A stretch of 11,397 nt of DNA from Nitrospirota bacterium (GTDB lineage: Bacteria > Nitrospinota > Nitrospinia > Nitrospinales > Nitrospinaceae): the NCBI GenBank assembly GCA_030600405.1, contig JAUVMD010000008.1:1-11397 (forward strand), written 5' to 3'. The notes under the pieces were generated by a model that saw only the letters and a program-made list of their open reading frames with translations, had not been told where the DNA came from and searched no databases. Below are positions 1-7,255 of this stretch, one piece after another; the stretch's first letter is position 1; each line of letters opens with the position of its first letter. The position numbers and the translations under genes were made by a program.

Positions 1-184
1 GGTGGAAACCATCACCCCGATGCTGGAGACGGCACCGGTTCTGCTGGCGTCGCCTTTGATCCGGATGTATTTGCGGAAGCTCACCGAACGGTTTTTGCCG
101 GACCTGGTGGTGCTTTCCCATAGCGAAATTGTTCCAACCGTTCAAATTCGAACTTTACGTGTGGTGACGTTGAATGCGAATTAA
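1..184 (+). CDS. flhA: FlhA, flagellar export gate protein, C-terminal end (partial)
   Basis: This is the last 60 or so residues of FlhA, the large membrane export-gate subunit of the flagellar type III secretion system; the gene enters from the left edge in frame from base 2. The visible residues belong to the cytoplasmic C-terminal domain, which docks substrate-chaperone complexes. The stretch with PVLLASPLIRMYLRKL followed by LPDLVVLSHSEI matches the family's conserved ending, in which an arginine-rich helix is followed by a P-x-L-x-VLS-x-EI strand. The stop is TAA at 182-184, and the end overlaps the flhF start by 11 bases, which implies translational coupling. The call rests on this short tail plus the flhF-flhG-fliA context downstream, which is the usual neighbourhood of flhA. 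Confidence 0.88.
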   Translation, partial: VETITPMLETAPVLLASPLIRMYLRKLTERFLPDLVVLSHSEIVPTVQIRTLRVVTLNAN

Positions 185-1271
185 AAAAGTGATTGCCAAT
201 AGTTATGGCGAAGCTCTGAGCCGGGTAAAAAGTGAATTGGGAGAGAACGCGATGGTGCTTTCGACCCGGTCCATTAAGTTCAATAAGAATCAGGATGCCA
301 GTCAGTGTTCTTCTCTCGTGGAGATTACCGCCGCAGTGGATAATGATTCTCACCGGGAAACCGTTGCCGTCGCTGAAAAAATCTCGAGTGAAAAGGAATG
401 GATGCCTGTCAACAAAGGTGGAGAAATCCGCGAGCTCCGCACCATGATTGCATCTTTGCTGACCCGGACGGATAAGGCCAAATCCCTGGGTCTGAATGAA
501 ACCCTGCTGCCGGTCTATGAAAAGCTGATCGGTCGGGGGGTGGATGACCGGGTGGCCGCCCGGATTTTTGAAACGATCCACGAACGAAAACAATGGAAGG
601 AGGGGGATCCTTTCATCGGTGAGAACGATCTTGCCGCTGTGATGAAAGGAGCGGTGAAGTGTGAAGGGCCCATCCGGCTGGAATCGGCTCGGCCCAAGGT
701 GGTGGCGTTGGTAGGCCCCACAGGGGCCGGCAAGACTACCACTATCGCCAAGCTGGCGGCCCGGTTCGCGCTTCAGCAGAAAAAAAAGGTGGCGATGGTG
801 TCTCTGGACACGTATCGCATGGGCGCCTGGGAGCAATTGGAGTCTTACGGAGAACTGATGCAGGTTCCGGTATCCCTGGCGGCAGACCGTAATGAATTTT
901 CACGGATCATGCGGGAGCACCAGGACAAGGATGTGATTCTGGTCGATACCATGGGCAAGTCGCATCGCGACTTGGATTACTGCAAACGATTGAAGCAGGT
1001 GTTGGAAGCCACGCCTCAGGTGGAAGTTCATCTGGTACAAAGCGCCACGGCTCAGGAGTCAGTGGTCACCGAATGCTTCAATCAGTTTGCACCTTTGGGA
1101 ATCGATCGAATGTTGTTCACCAAACTAGATGAAGCGGTGCACTTCGGTCTGTTACTCAACTGTTCGGTCCGGTATCGAATTCCGTTTTCGTATTTCACGA
1201 CCGGACAGAGCGTGCCCGAAGACATTGAAGTTGCGGCACAGGATAAGGTTATTCGTTTGATTTTTAATTGA
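174..1271 (+). CDS. flhF: FlhF, SRP-type GTPase that places the flagellum
   Basis: FlhF is a signal-recognition-particle-like GTPase that marks the site of flagellar assembly, often a cell pole, and works with FlhG. The 365 residues show the family order. A basic N-terminal segment begins MRIKKVIANSYGEAL, resembling the conserved FlhF opening. A variable linker spans about residues 35-85, a helical N domain about 85-170, and a G domain from about 175. Visible G motifs are the P-loop GPTGAGKTT (181-189), DTYR (212-215), DTMGKS (258-263), TKLDE (316-320) and GQSVPEDIE (344-352). The G3 motif is usually written DTAGRS in SRP GTPases, so DTMGKS is a mild variant. The ATG at 174 lies inside the flhA end (11-base overlap), and flhG follows 28 bases after the stop. 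Length and motifs are complete, so I expect a working enzyme. Confidence 0.95.
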   Translation: MRIKKVIANSYGEALSRVKSELGENAMVLSTRSIKFNKNQDASQCSSLVEITAAVDNDSHRETVAVAEKISSEKEWMPVNKGGEIRELRTMIASLLTRTDKAKSLGLNETLLPVYEKLIGRGVDDRVAARIFETIHERKQWKEGDPFIGENDLAAVMKGAVKCEGPIRLESARPKVVALVGPTGAGKTTTIAKLAARFALQQKKKVAMVSLDTYRMGAWEQLESYGELMQVPVSLAADRNEFSRIMREHQDKDVILVDTMGKSHRDLDYCKRLKQVLEATPQVEVHLVQSATAQESVVTECFNQFAPLGIDRMLFTKLDEAVHFGLLLNCSVRYRIPFSYFTTGQSVPEDIEVAAQDKVIRLIFN

Positions 1272-1299
1272 TTTGAGCTTAAAGTAAAAAGGCTAACTT

Positions 1300-2187
1300 A
1301 TGGTTTTTACAGGAGTAATTGGAAAAGCGGGCCGGCAGGCCGACACCTTGAGGAGAGTGATGGGAAAGAGGCAGAATAATATGCCGTCGAAAGTTCTGGC
1401 CGTCAGTAGCGGTAAGGGAGGCGTTGGCAAAACCAACGTGGTGGCCAATCTCGCGCTGGCTTTAACCCGGAAAGGAAACCGGGTGCTCATTTTCGATGCG
1501 GATATCGGGTTGAACAATATCGATATTCTTTTGGGCCTGGCACCCCGCTATCACATCGGTCACGTGTTTAATGGTGAGAAAACTCTGGAAGAAATTCTGG
1601 TCGAGGGTCCTCGAGGACTTAAAGTGCTACCCGCCAGCAATGGTTGGCAGGAGTTGACCACCCTCGATAATGAAAAAAAGATGATCCTACTGGAAGATTT
1701 GGACCGCCTGATGGGTGATTACGATTTTCTCATCTTCGATACCGGGGCGGGCATATCATCCAACGTCACCTATTTTTGCAGTGCGGCGCATGAAACCCTG
1801 TTGGTGGCGACGCCAGAGCCGACGTCGCATACCGATGTCTATGCTTTGATCAAAGTTTTGTTCCAGAAGCACAATCAAAAAAAGTTTCAGCTCATTATCA
1901 ACTCCGTGAAATCGGAAAGAGAAGCGCTGGAAATTTACCGGCGGTTGACCGATGTGGTGGACCGTTTTCTATCTCATGTTTCGCTCGAGTACTTCGGATA
2001 TATTCTCTACGATGAGAATGTCACCCGCTCGGTCCGCCAACAGAAACCGGTGGTGGACTTGTATCCGCATTCCCCGGTGAGCCAGTGCATCCTTCGTCTC
2101 AGTGAAAAGGTGATTGAAACCCGTAACCGAATTCCGGAAGAAGGAGACCGTCCTTTTTACTGGAAAAATATTTTTGAGGTGAGATGA
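1300..2187 (+). CDS. flhG: FlhG (FleN/YlxH), MinD-like ATPase controlling flagellar number
   Basis: FlhG is a ParA/MinD-type ATPase that restrains flagellar number and stimulates the FlhF GTPase. Within 295 residues I see the deviant Walker A loop GKGGVGKTN (38-46), the switch/Walker A' strand FDADIG (65-70) and FDTGAGIS (146-153), the last highly characteristic of FlhG/FleN; TPEPTSHTD follows at 171-179. The start at 1300 is preferred because AAAAAGG lies 7 bases upstream (1286-1292), and because the first 20 residues contain QADTLRR (13-19), resembling the conserved DQAxxLR segment through which FlhG activates FlhF. An internal ATG at 1360 has its own strong GAGGAG and would remove that segment. 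The gene overlaps the next small ORF by 4 bases (ATGA). Confidence 0.94.
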   Translation: MVFTGVIGKAGRQADTLRRVMGKRQNNMPSKVLAVSSGKGGVGKTNVVANLALALTRKGNRVLIFDADIGLNNIDILLGLAPRYHIGHVFNGEKTLEEILVEGPRGLKVLPASNGWQELTTLDNEKKMILLEDLDRLMGDYDFLIFDTGAGISSNVTYFCSAAHETLLVATPEPTSHTDVYALIKVLFQKHNQKKFQLIINSVKSEREALEIYRRLTDVVDRFLSHVSLEYFGYILYDENVTRSVRQQKPVVDLYPHSPVSQCILRLSEKVIETRNRIPEEGDRPFYWKNIFEVR

Positions 2188-2426
2188 GTCGAACGTCGAT
2201 AAAGAAGTTTTCTGTGGTAGCGGGTCTGTTTTCGTTTGCGTTGATTTTTTTCGGAAGCTGGAGTTACGGAGCCCGAGTCTTTTCCTCTTTTTTCAGAGGG
2301 TTGGAGGGGTTTGCAATTTTTGGTTTGTTGACTTGGTTGGTTTTGCGGGGGTGGATCGCCATTAAATCGGAAGAACGCCTGGGGGGAGACAAAGACAAGG
2401 GTGCCAACCTGGATCAAACCGCCTGA
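2184..2426 (+). CDS. Small two-helix membrane protein between flhG and fliA, function unknown
   Basis: I do not recognise this 80-residue protein. It has two hydrophobic stretches that look like membrane helices, at about residues 9-29 and 41-58, joined by a short loop (SFFRGLEG). Next comes a charged tail rich in Lys, Glu and Asp, so it is probably an inner-membrane protein with a soluble C-terminus. It is very likely translated: its ATG overlaps the flhG stop (ATGA at 2184-2187), a GAGGTGAG ribosome-binding sequence sits directly upstream at 2176-2183, and fliA begins 14 bases after its stop on the same strand. A place inside a flagellar operon suggests a link to flagellar assembly or its control, but this is inferred from position only. 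No catalytic or metal-binding motif is visible. Confidence 0.75.
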   Translation: MSRTSIKKFSVVAGLFSFALIFFGSWSYGARVFSSFFRGLEGFAIFGLLTWLVLRGWIAIKSEERLGGDKDKGANLDQTA

Positions 2427-2440
2427 TGGAGAGACCCTGA

Positions 2441-3202
2441 ATGGCTGGAAAGCCCCAAGCAAACGACGAGATAGACATATGTCCGGAGAATACGGATCAG
2501 ATTGTTAAAGAGTATTCTCCCATGATTAAATATGTGGCAAATCGGATTGCTCTGCGCCTGCCGCCGCATATTGAAGTGGATGATCTGATCAGCGTGGGAG
2601 CCATCGGGCTGATGGACGCTATTGAAAAATACGATCCGACCCGCGGCGCGAAGTTTAAGACCTATGCCGAGTTTCGCGTAAGAGGTTCCATTCTGGATGA
2701 ACTGCGCTCACTGGATTGGGTGCCGCGGTCGATCCGTCAGAAAGCGTCCAAGCTGGATGCGGTGGCCAGCAAACTTCAGTCCGAACTGGGCCGGCCCCCC
2801 GAAGATGAGGAGATAGCGGAAGAAATGGGAATCACTTTGGATGAACTATTCGATACCATCAATGAAACACGCAATATGCCTCTGCTGAGTTTGGAGGATC
2901 TGGGAATCGCCAGCGATTCCGGAGACAAGCAAAGCCTGCTCGATACCCTGGCAGGAAAAGGTGATGTGGACCCGCAAACCCAACTGCGGTTGAACGAACT
3001 CAAAACTCTCATCGCTTCCGCGATCGACTCGCTTCCCGAAAAGGAACGGCTGATGGTGTCTCTTTATTACTATGAAGAGTTGACGATGAGGGAAATAGGC
3101 GAAGTGTTGGGGATTACCGAGTCCCGTATTTCTCAAATCCATTCCAAAGCCGTCTACCGTTTGCGAACCAAATTAAAATCCCTGATTGCCGAAGAGTCCT
3201 GA
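2441..3202 (+). CDS. fliA: FliA, flagellar sigma factor (sigma-28)
   Basis: FliA directs RNA polymerase to late flagellar promoters and is normally held back by the anti-sigma factor FlgM until the hook is complete. The 253-residue product has the FliA/WhiG layout. Region 2 spans about residues 20-100, with DDLISVGAIGLMDAIEKYD and then FKTYAEFRVRGSILDELRSLDWVPRS, which is the diagnostic sigma-28 segment. Region 3 follows at about 100-150 (ELGRPPEDEEIAEEMG). Region 4 lies at about 195-248, with a helix-turn-helix around MREIGEVLGITESRISQIHSKA. Region 1.1 is absent, as is normal for this group. The ATG at 2441 has GGAGAG 7 bases upstream (2428-2433). It is the last gene of the plus-strand cluster; the next gene is convergent. 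No flgM is visible in the window. Confidence 0.96.
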   Translation: MAGKPQANDEIDICPENTDQIVKEYSPMIKYVANRIALRLPPHIEVDDLISVGAIGLMDAIEKYDPTRGAKFKTYAEFRVRGSILDELRSLDWVPRSIRQKASKLDAVASKLQSELGRPPEDEEIAEEMGITLDELFDTINETRNMPLLSLEDLGIASDSGDKQSLLDTLAGKGDVDPQTQLRLNELKTLIASAIDSLPEKERLMVSLYYYEELTMREIGEVLGITESRISQIHSKAVYRLRTKLKSLIAEES

Positions 3203-3215
3203 GGCTGATCGTGAA

Positions 3216-3243
3216 TAACGGAGCGGGTTTTCAGTTCCCGTTA
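3216..3243. terminator. Weak hairpin between convergent fliA and the acyltransferase gene
   Basis: The 49-base convergent gap holds a short inverted repeat: TAACGG (3216-3221) pairs perfectly with CCGTTA (3238-3243) around a 16-base loop that contains further partly complementary G and C runs. It lies where both transcripts should end, so a bidirectional terminator is possible. No uridine tract follows on either strand, so a standard intrinsic terminator is not well supported. Confidence 0.25.
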
Positions 3244-3251
3244 ATCGTGCT

Positions 3252-4193
3252 TCAATAAATGAAATTGCGTCCTTCCTCCGGAGGGCGGGTTTTCCATCGG
3301 CGGTGAATCCACATCCACGGTTCGGGATGCTCCCGGATCACTTTCTCCAGCACCTTTTGATATTCCTCCGTCCATCGAAAAATATCCGCATCCTTATCAC
3401 CGGTTTTTTCCAGCTTTATTTCAGGAAAGAGAACGGCTTGATACGTTCCTTTTTCGGTGGGATAGGGGATAAGCGGAAGCACGGGCGCGCCGGTGGAATA
3501 GCTTAGCAATGCTAGGGAACGGGGAGTCGCGGCTTTTTTACCAAAGAAATCCACGAACAGCCCGCCGATACCCCCGTTCTGATCCATCATGACCCCCACA
3601 CAGGAATTCTTCTTCACAGCGCGGACTACTTTTAGAGGGGAACCTTCTTTGTGAAAAACACCGCCTCCAGAAGAGGTCCTTAATTGGGTTATGAAATGTT
3701 CGAGATAAGAGTTGTCCAACTTACGCGCAATCGAGTAAACCTGCGAAAAATTTTTATACCCCCAATACATTCCAAGGGCCTCCCAGTTCCCATAATGGGC
3801 CATCAGGTAAAAAGCACCCTTGCCTCGCTTCAGGGCTTGGTCCAGATGCTCTATTCCTTCGGGATGGGATGGGAAGAGTTGATAGATCCTTTGTTTCGTA
3901 TTGCGTGTGACCCATAGACATTGCAGGACAATCATGACCATATAAATCATAGATTGTTTGGTAATGCGATTTTTTTCTTCAGTAGTTTTGGTGTCACCGA
4001 ACGCGATATCCAAATTGATGCGGGCGATTTTCCTCCGCTTTGGAGAAGTATGATAAAGCGCGTTCCCAAGGAGCCGCCCCAGAATGCAGATTCCATTCAG
4101 GGAAAGCATTTGAATGGGAAACAAAATCAGGCGGAACAGAATATATTCCAGAAAATAACGGATCTTTTTAGGGATTGTCTGGCGGCGGTCCAA
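3252..4193 (-). CDS. LpxL/HtrB-family lipid A-type acyltransferase
   Basis: This is a 313-residue member of the LpxL/HtrB family, inner-membrane enzymes that move an acyl chain from acyl carrier protein onto a lipid A precursor. An N-terminal hydrophobic anchor lies at about residues 14-45. The catalytic HX4E motif is H133-Y-G-N-W-E138, with DQN at 204-206 and the family's C-terminal EPWMWIHRRWKTRP at 291-304. Length fits the roughly 300-residue family. The initiation codon is TTG (4191-4193): a stop lies just upstream in frame (4209-4211), no ATG or GTG comes between, and the next Met (residue 29) would cut into the membrane anchor. It lies 73 bases downstream of acpS on the same strand, and acpS makes the acyl-carrier cofactor this enzyme needs. 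Acyl-chain specificity cannot be read from the sequence. Confidence 0.88.
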   Translation of the reverse strand: MDRRQTIPKKIRYFLEYILFRLILFPIQMLSLNGICILGRLLGNALYHTSPKRRKIARINLDIAFGDTKTTEEKNRITKQSMIYMVMIVLQCLWVTRNTKQRIYQLFPSHPEGIEHLDQALKRGKGAFYLMAHYGNWEALGMYWGYKNFSQVYSIARKLDNSYLEHFITQLRTSSGGGVFHKEGSPLKVVRAVKKNSCVGVMMDQNGGIGGLFVDFFGKKAATPRSLALLSYSTGAPVLPLIPYPTEKGTYQAVLFPEIKLEKTGDKDADIFRWTEEYQKVLEKVIREHPEPWMWIHRRWKTRPPEEGRNFIY

Positions 4194-4266
4194 TGAAAAC
4201 TCTAAGTGTTAAGGAAGGTTTGTGTTCCACAGAAAGTGCCGGAACGATTGGCGACCGTCCAGCAGG

Positions 4267-4647
4267 TCAATTCATTTCCGCAATGGCCTGGGCGACGGCG
4301 TATTGTTTGTCATGGGTGATGGAAATATGGATATCCCTCAGATTCAGCGAATTAAAGATATCCCGGCCTTTGCCGCTCAGGCTCAATACCGGCCGCCCCG
4401 ATTCCTGGTTCAGAATTTCCATATCTTTCCAGGCGATGCCCTCAGCCATGCCCGTTCCCAGCGATTTCAGCACCGCTTCCTTGGCGGCGAACCGGGCGGC
4501 AAAATGTTTGAACGGATCGGCTTTGGAACGGCAGTAATCGATTTCTTTGGAAGTGAACACCCGCTCTTCAAACTTTCCGGAATACTTTTGGATCGAGTTT
4601 TTGATCCGGGAAATTTCGATGAGGTCCACTCCTGTTCCATGAATCAT
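4267..4647 (-). CDS. acpS: AcpS, holo-[acyl-carrier-protein] synthase
   Basis: AcpS transfers the 4'-phosphopantetheine arm of coenzyme A onto the conserved serine of acyl carrier protein, activating it for fatty acid and lipid A synthesis. The 126-residue length is typical. The N-terminal GVDLIEISRI (6-15) carries the metal-binding Asp8. FAAKEAVLKSLGTG (53-66) carries Glu57 and the conserved Lys residues. A short ESGRPVLSLSG segment (about 82-92) and the closing HISITHD strand (106-112) are also family-typical. The ATG at 4645-4647 is supported by AGGA (4655-4658 on the opposite strand) 7 bases upstream. A probable promoter lies in the 104-base gap upstream. The gene is followed by the acyltransferase gene 73 bases on, so the two probably form one unit. 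Confidence 0.95.
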   Translation of the reverse strand: MIHGTGVDLIEISRIKNSIQKYSGKFEERVFTSKEIDYCRSKADPFKHFAARFAAKEAVLKSLGTGMAEGIAWKDMEILNQESGRPVLSLSGKGRDIFNSLNLRDIHISITHDKQYAVAQAIAEMN

Positions 4648-4689
4648 GTTGGCATCCTATGTGTTAATTGATTCGTTCCGAATGCAGTT

Positions 4690-4718
4690 ATTATAGGGCA
4701 TGAAGGGAAAATTCGTAA
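4690..4718 (-). promoter_or_regulatory. Predicted sigma-70 promoter for acpS and the acyltransferase
   Basis: Read on the minus strand, a perfect -10 hexamer TATAAT (4690-4695) lies 17 bases after TTACGA (4713-4718), which matches the -35 consensus only at its two leading T bases and final A. It sits in the gap between tsaC and acpS, about 43 bases from the acpS ATG. The strong -10 and correct spacing support it; the weak -35 limits confidence. Confidence 0.45.
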
Positions 4719-4751
4719 GCCTCAATTTTGGAGTTTGCCGAAAGGTTACCC

Positions 4752-5396
4752 CTATTGTACCGGGAGCACCGACTCCAAATCTCCGCGGGGCAAGGCCCCC
4801 TCGCGGATAAGAGTAGGTGGGTTCGTGGTGGTATCGAGCACGGTCGAGGACTTTCCTCCCGGCGCCGGGCCGCCATCGACGATCCAGTCGAGTTCCTTTC
4901 CCAGAGCACTTGAGATTTCTTGAGCCGTTTTCGGTTCTTCCGCGTTGCTGATATTAGCGCTGGGTGCGGTCAGCGGTCGATCCAATGCTTCAAGAAGTCT
5001 GCGGGTGAAGGGATGACCCGGCAGACGGATTCCAATCGTACCCGTTCCAGCCGTTAGCGTATCCGGCAGTCCGGGGGCCGCTTTGAATATCAGTGTCAAA
5101 CGTTCCGGCCAAAAGTGCTCCATAAGCTTGCGGGCGTTATCGGTCACGCCATGGGTCAAGCCTTGCAATTGATCGAGGGAATAGATGAGCACTAACAGGG
5201 GTTTATCCGCAGGACGTTGCTTGATTCGGAAAATTTTGGAGATAGCGTCGGGATTGAAAGGGTCGGCTCCCAGCCCGTAAAACGTATCCGTGGGAAACGC
5301 GATCACCCCACCGGAATTCAAAACGGATTGAAGATTCTCGATGGCCTTGCTGGAGGTGTCCCGCTTATCAAAATCGATTTGTAGAACTTTAGCCAT
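4752..5396 (-). CDS. tsaC: TsaC/Sua5-family threonylcarbamoyl-AMP synthase
   Basis: The protein belongs to the YrdC/Sua5 family, which makes L-threonylcarbamoyl-AMP from threonine, bicarbonate and ATP, the first step of t6A modification of ANN-decoding tRNAs. The 214 residues hold PTDTFYGLG (35-43), KQRPADKPL (59-67) with the Lys and Arg residues of the binding pocket, IGIRLPGHP (121-129) and APSANIS (144-150). It has the single-domain TsaC/YwlC length and lacks the extra C-terminal Sua5 domain. One departure is WPERLT (97-102) where family members usually have WPGPLT. Its ATG (5394-5396) lies within the end of purE (8-base overlap), so translation is probably coupled to purE. tsaB, tsaD and tsaE are not in the window. 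Confidence 0.93.
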   Translation of the reverse strand: MAKVLQIDFDKRDTSSKAIENLQSVLNSGGVIAFPTDTFYGLGADPFNPDAISKIFRIKQRPADKPLLVLIYSLDQLQGLTHGVTDNARKLMEHFWPERLTLIFKAAPGLPDTLTAGTGTIGIRLPGHPFTRRLLEALDRPLTAPSANISNAEEPKTAQEISSALGKELDWIVDGGPAPGGKSSTVLDTTTNPPTLIREGALPRGDLESVLPVQ

Positions 5397-5913
5397 GTTC
5401 GGCTTGGAGCTTCCGGCTTTTCGCTTCCACCTGTTTGGCCATATCCTTTTTGTACTGGTCCAGTTTTTTAGTCAGGCGGGCATCGCTCAAGGCCAGCATT
5501 TGGACGGCCAACAGTCCCGCGTTTTTTGCCCCGGCTCTGCCGATGGCCATGGTGGCGACGGAAACGCCTCCTGGCATTTGTGCCGTGGACAGCAGGGAGT
5601 CGAATCCCTGCAAGGGACTGGAGCCGATCGGCACGCCGATGACCGGCAGAATGGTTTCCGCGGCGACGACGCCTGCCAAATGGGCGGCGGCACCGGCGCC
5701 GGCGATCAATACCTTGATGCCGCGCTTGCGGGCCTGATCAACATATTTTTTTGTTCGGGCCGGGGTGCGGTGTGCCGAGGTCACCAAAACCTCATTTTCG
5801 ACTCCGAACTGGTCCAGAACTTTCGAGGCTTCGCTCATGATGGCATAATCCGAATCGCTTCCCATCACGATTCCGACCAGCGGCTTTACGGTTTTCTTTT
5901 TGGAAGTGGCCAA
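5389..5913 (-). CDS. purE: PurE, N5-carboxyaminoimidazole ribonucleotide mutase
   Basis: PurE catalyses the carboxylation step of de novo purine synthesis; class I enzymes rearrange N5-CAIR, made by PurK, to CAIR. Conserved stretches are GIVMGSDSD (14-22), SAHRTP (46-51) with the active-site His48, AGAGAAAHLAG (71-81), PVIGVPIGSSPLQGFDSLLS (90-109) and QMPGGVSVATMAIG (112-125). The AAHLAG form replaces the commoner AAHLPG but keeps the histidine of the class I type. A Lys/Glu-rich tail (149-174) is likely helical. The start is TTG (5911-5913), fixed by a strong AAGGAG 6 bases upstream. It overlaps tsaC by 8 bases. The partner gene purK is not adjacent or elsewhere in the window. Confidence 0.95.
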   Translation of the reverse strand: MATSKKKTVKPLVGIVMGSDSDYAIMSEASKVLDQFGVENEVLVTSAHRTPARTKKYVDQARKRGIKVLIAGAGAAAHLAGVVAAETILPVIGVPIGSSPLQGFDSLLSTAQMPGGVSVATMAIGRAGAKNAGLLAVQMLALSDARLTKKLDQYKKDMAKQVEAKSRKLQAEHG

Positions 5914-5919
5914 AACGCT

Positions 5920-5925
5920 CTCCTT
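5920..5925 (-). promoter_or_regulatory. Strong ribosome-binding site deciding the TTG start of purE
   Basis: On the minus strand AAGGAG occupies 5920-5925, leaving 6 bases before the TTG at 5911-5913. This near-perfect Shine-Dalgarno match and spacing is the main reason to accept TTG as the purE initiation codon. Confidence 0.75.
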
Positions 5926-5956
5926 AATTATCGGGCAGGAATATTTAAGAATTTTG

Positions 5957-5962
5957 ATTATA
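5957..5962 (-). promoter_or_regulatory. Possible -10 element for purE-tsaC
   Basis: A perfect TATAAT reads on the minus strand at 5957-5962, about 44 bases before the purE start, with an A/T-rich stretch between it and the ribosome-binding site. At 16-18 bases spacing I find no acceptable -35 hexamer (the sequence there is G/C-rich), and there is no TGn extension, so an activator-dependent promoter or a chance match are both open. Confidence 0.4.
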
Positions 5963-6006
5963 CCGCAATTTTACCGGACCCGGCCAGGCAAAGTCTGTTC
6001 CGGTTT

Positions 6007-6039
6007 CGTCCCCAGGTCAGGGAACCACCTGGGAGGACG
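6007..6039 (-). terminator. Strong hairpin across the MFS transporter stop codon
   Basis: CGTCC-CCAGGT (6007-6017) pairs with ACCTGG and GGACG (6027-6032 and 6035-6039), giving 11 base pairs with a 2-base bulge (6033-6034) and a 9-base loop. The stop codon of the transporter (6017-6019, minus strand) lies at the loop edge. No uridine run follows on the minus strand, so it may protect the transcript end or weaken read-through into purE rather than act as a classic terminator. Confidence 0.35.
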
Positions 6040-7255
6040 GAATATGCTTTCCGCGTCCGTGCTTGATTTCGGGAATGAGCATCAGGGTTGCCGCAATCAT
6101 CAACGTAAACGAAACCATCCCGATGGCGGACGGCCCGATTTGTTGCACCGTCCAGAATCCAACCAGCGGGCCCAGGGTGCCGCGCACTCCGGTCAGGAAT
6201 ACGTGAACCGACATATAGGCCCCCACTTTTCCGGGTGGCGCGTACTTGGTGACCCATAAGCTCCACGCCACCGTGCCGCCACCGAAGGCGATGCCGATCA
6301 ATGCCGAGGCGAGCCCGATCACCCAGGGGTCCTTGGTCAGAAAGAACAGACCGACCCCGAGCGCGAAAATGATGTTAATGATCATGCGCAGGATGACAAA
6401 ATTTATGCGGTCGAACAGCTTCGCTAACAGCGGCGCTGAAAAGGCCCGCATGAGATCCGGAATAATGGTGATGATGGTGGCGACGAACAACGCGGAGCCC
6501 TCGATCCCGTAGGTGCTCGACGTGAGGTAATCGACGCGCAGGGGCAGTACCCAAAGGTTGGCGAATCCCATGATAAACCACGTCAGTAGGACATATCCAA
6601 AAGAGCGGTCCTCCAACATCAGTTTCATGTGATTGAACGGGTTGGTGTGGTTGTGGTCCTCGATTTTATCCGAGGGCAGGTGCCAGATGGCGTAGGCTTT
6701 TCCCAGACCGGCCACGCCCAGAGCGATCAGAACCCACCGGTAAAAGGCCGGGTCCTGATCCATCAGCGAGGAGCCCCAAAACCCTGATACGATGGAAATC
6801 AATACGGTGACGAGCACCGCTTTGGAATAAAAGGCACCGCGCCGGCCTGCCGGGTAATTGTCATTATAAATGGACGTCAGAAAAGGAATGATAGCGGTCA
6901 GCATCATGAATCCCAAGACGATGCACAGGGTGTAAGACCACAGTGAGTCGGCACCGGCGGAAAGGATCAGTAGGACTCCGCATAGGATCATGGGCAGACT
7001 GCCGCAAATCGATTTTTTTAAATTCGTCAGAGCCGCGTAATGAAACAGGAACAACGAAAACAGCATTCCCATGAAAGGAGCCGAACCGATCAGCGATTTG
7101 GAAAAAAGTTCGGCATCGAAGTAGCGGATGGCGATGAACAAACCAAAGGTTTGGGTTCCTGACGTGAGTATTCCCCGGAAGAATCCGCGAAGCAGATCCC
7201 ATCGAAACGTTTTTTGGGCCAGGATTTCCGGGGACAAACTGGAGGAATCAATCAT
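6017..7255 (-). CDS. Major facilitator superfamily transporter, substrate unknown
   Basis: The 412-residue product is strongly hydrophobic, with about twelve probable membrane helices in two halves separated by a polar stretch near residues 192-215 (SDKIEDHNHTNPFNHMK). That is the usual MFS plan of six plus six. The cytoplasmic loop after the fourth or so helix reads NDNYPAGRRGAFYSK (about 132-146), resembling the RxGRR-type loop of MFS carriers. The second-half equivalent reads TKYAPPGKVGAYMS. The protein ends in a short polar tail. I cannot name a substrate: no marker of the sugar, drug or siderophore subfamilies stands out. It starts at ATG 7253-7255 without a good ribosome-binding site. 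It lies 103 bases upstream of purE on the same strand and is divergent from cinA; neither neighbour hints at a cargo. Confidence 0.82.
   Translation of the reverse strand: MIDSSSLSPEILAQKTFRWDLLRGFFRGILTSGTQTFGLFIAIRYFDAELFSKSLIGSAPFMGMLFSLFLFHYAALTNLKKSICGSLPMILCGVLLILSAGADSLWSYTLCIVLGFMMLTAIIPFLTSIYNDNYPAGRRGAFYSKAVLVTVLISIVSGFWGSSLMDQDPAFYRWVLIALGVAGLGKAYAIWHLPSDKIEDHNHTNPFNHMKLMLEDRSFGYVLLTWFIMGFANLWVLPLRVDYLTSSTYGIEGSALFVATIITIIPDLMRAFSAPLLAKLFDRINFVILRMIINIIFALGVGLFFLTKDPWVIGLASALIGIAFGGGTVAWSLWVTKYAPPGKVGAYMSVHVFLTGVRGTLGPLVGFWTVQQIGPSAIGMVSFTLMIAATLMLIPEIKHGRGKHIPSSQVVP

Noticed and set aside
81..836. 251-residue open frame antisense to flhF
   Set aside because: It lies opposite FlhF, whose GTPase motifs are complete; the antisense product is rich in His, Pro and Arg and looks like a codon-bias shadow.
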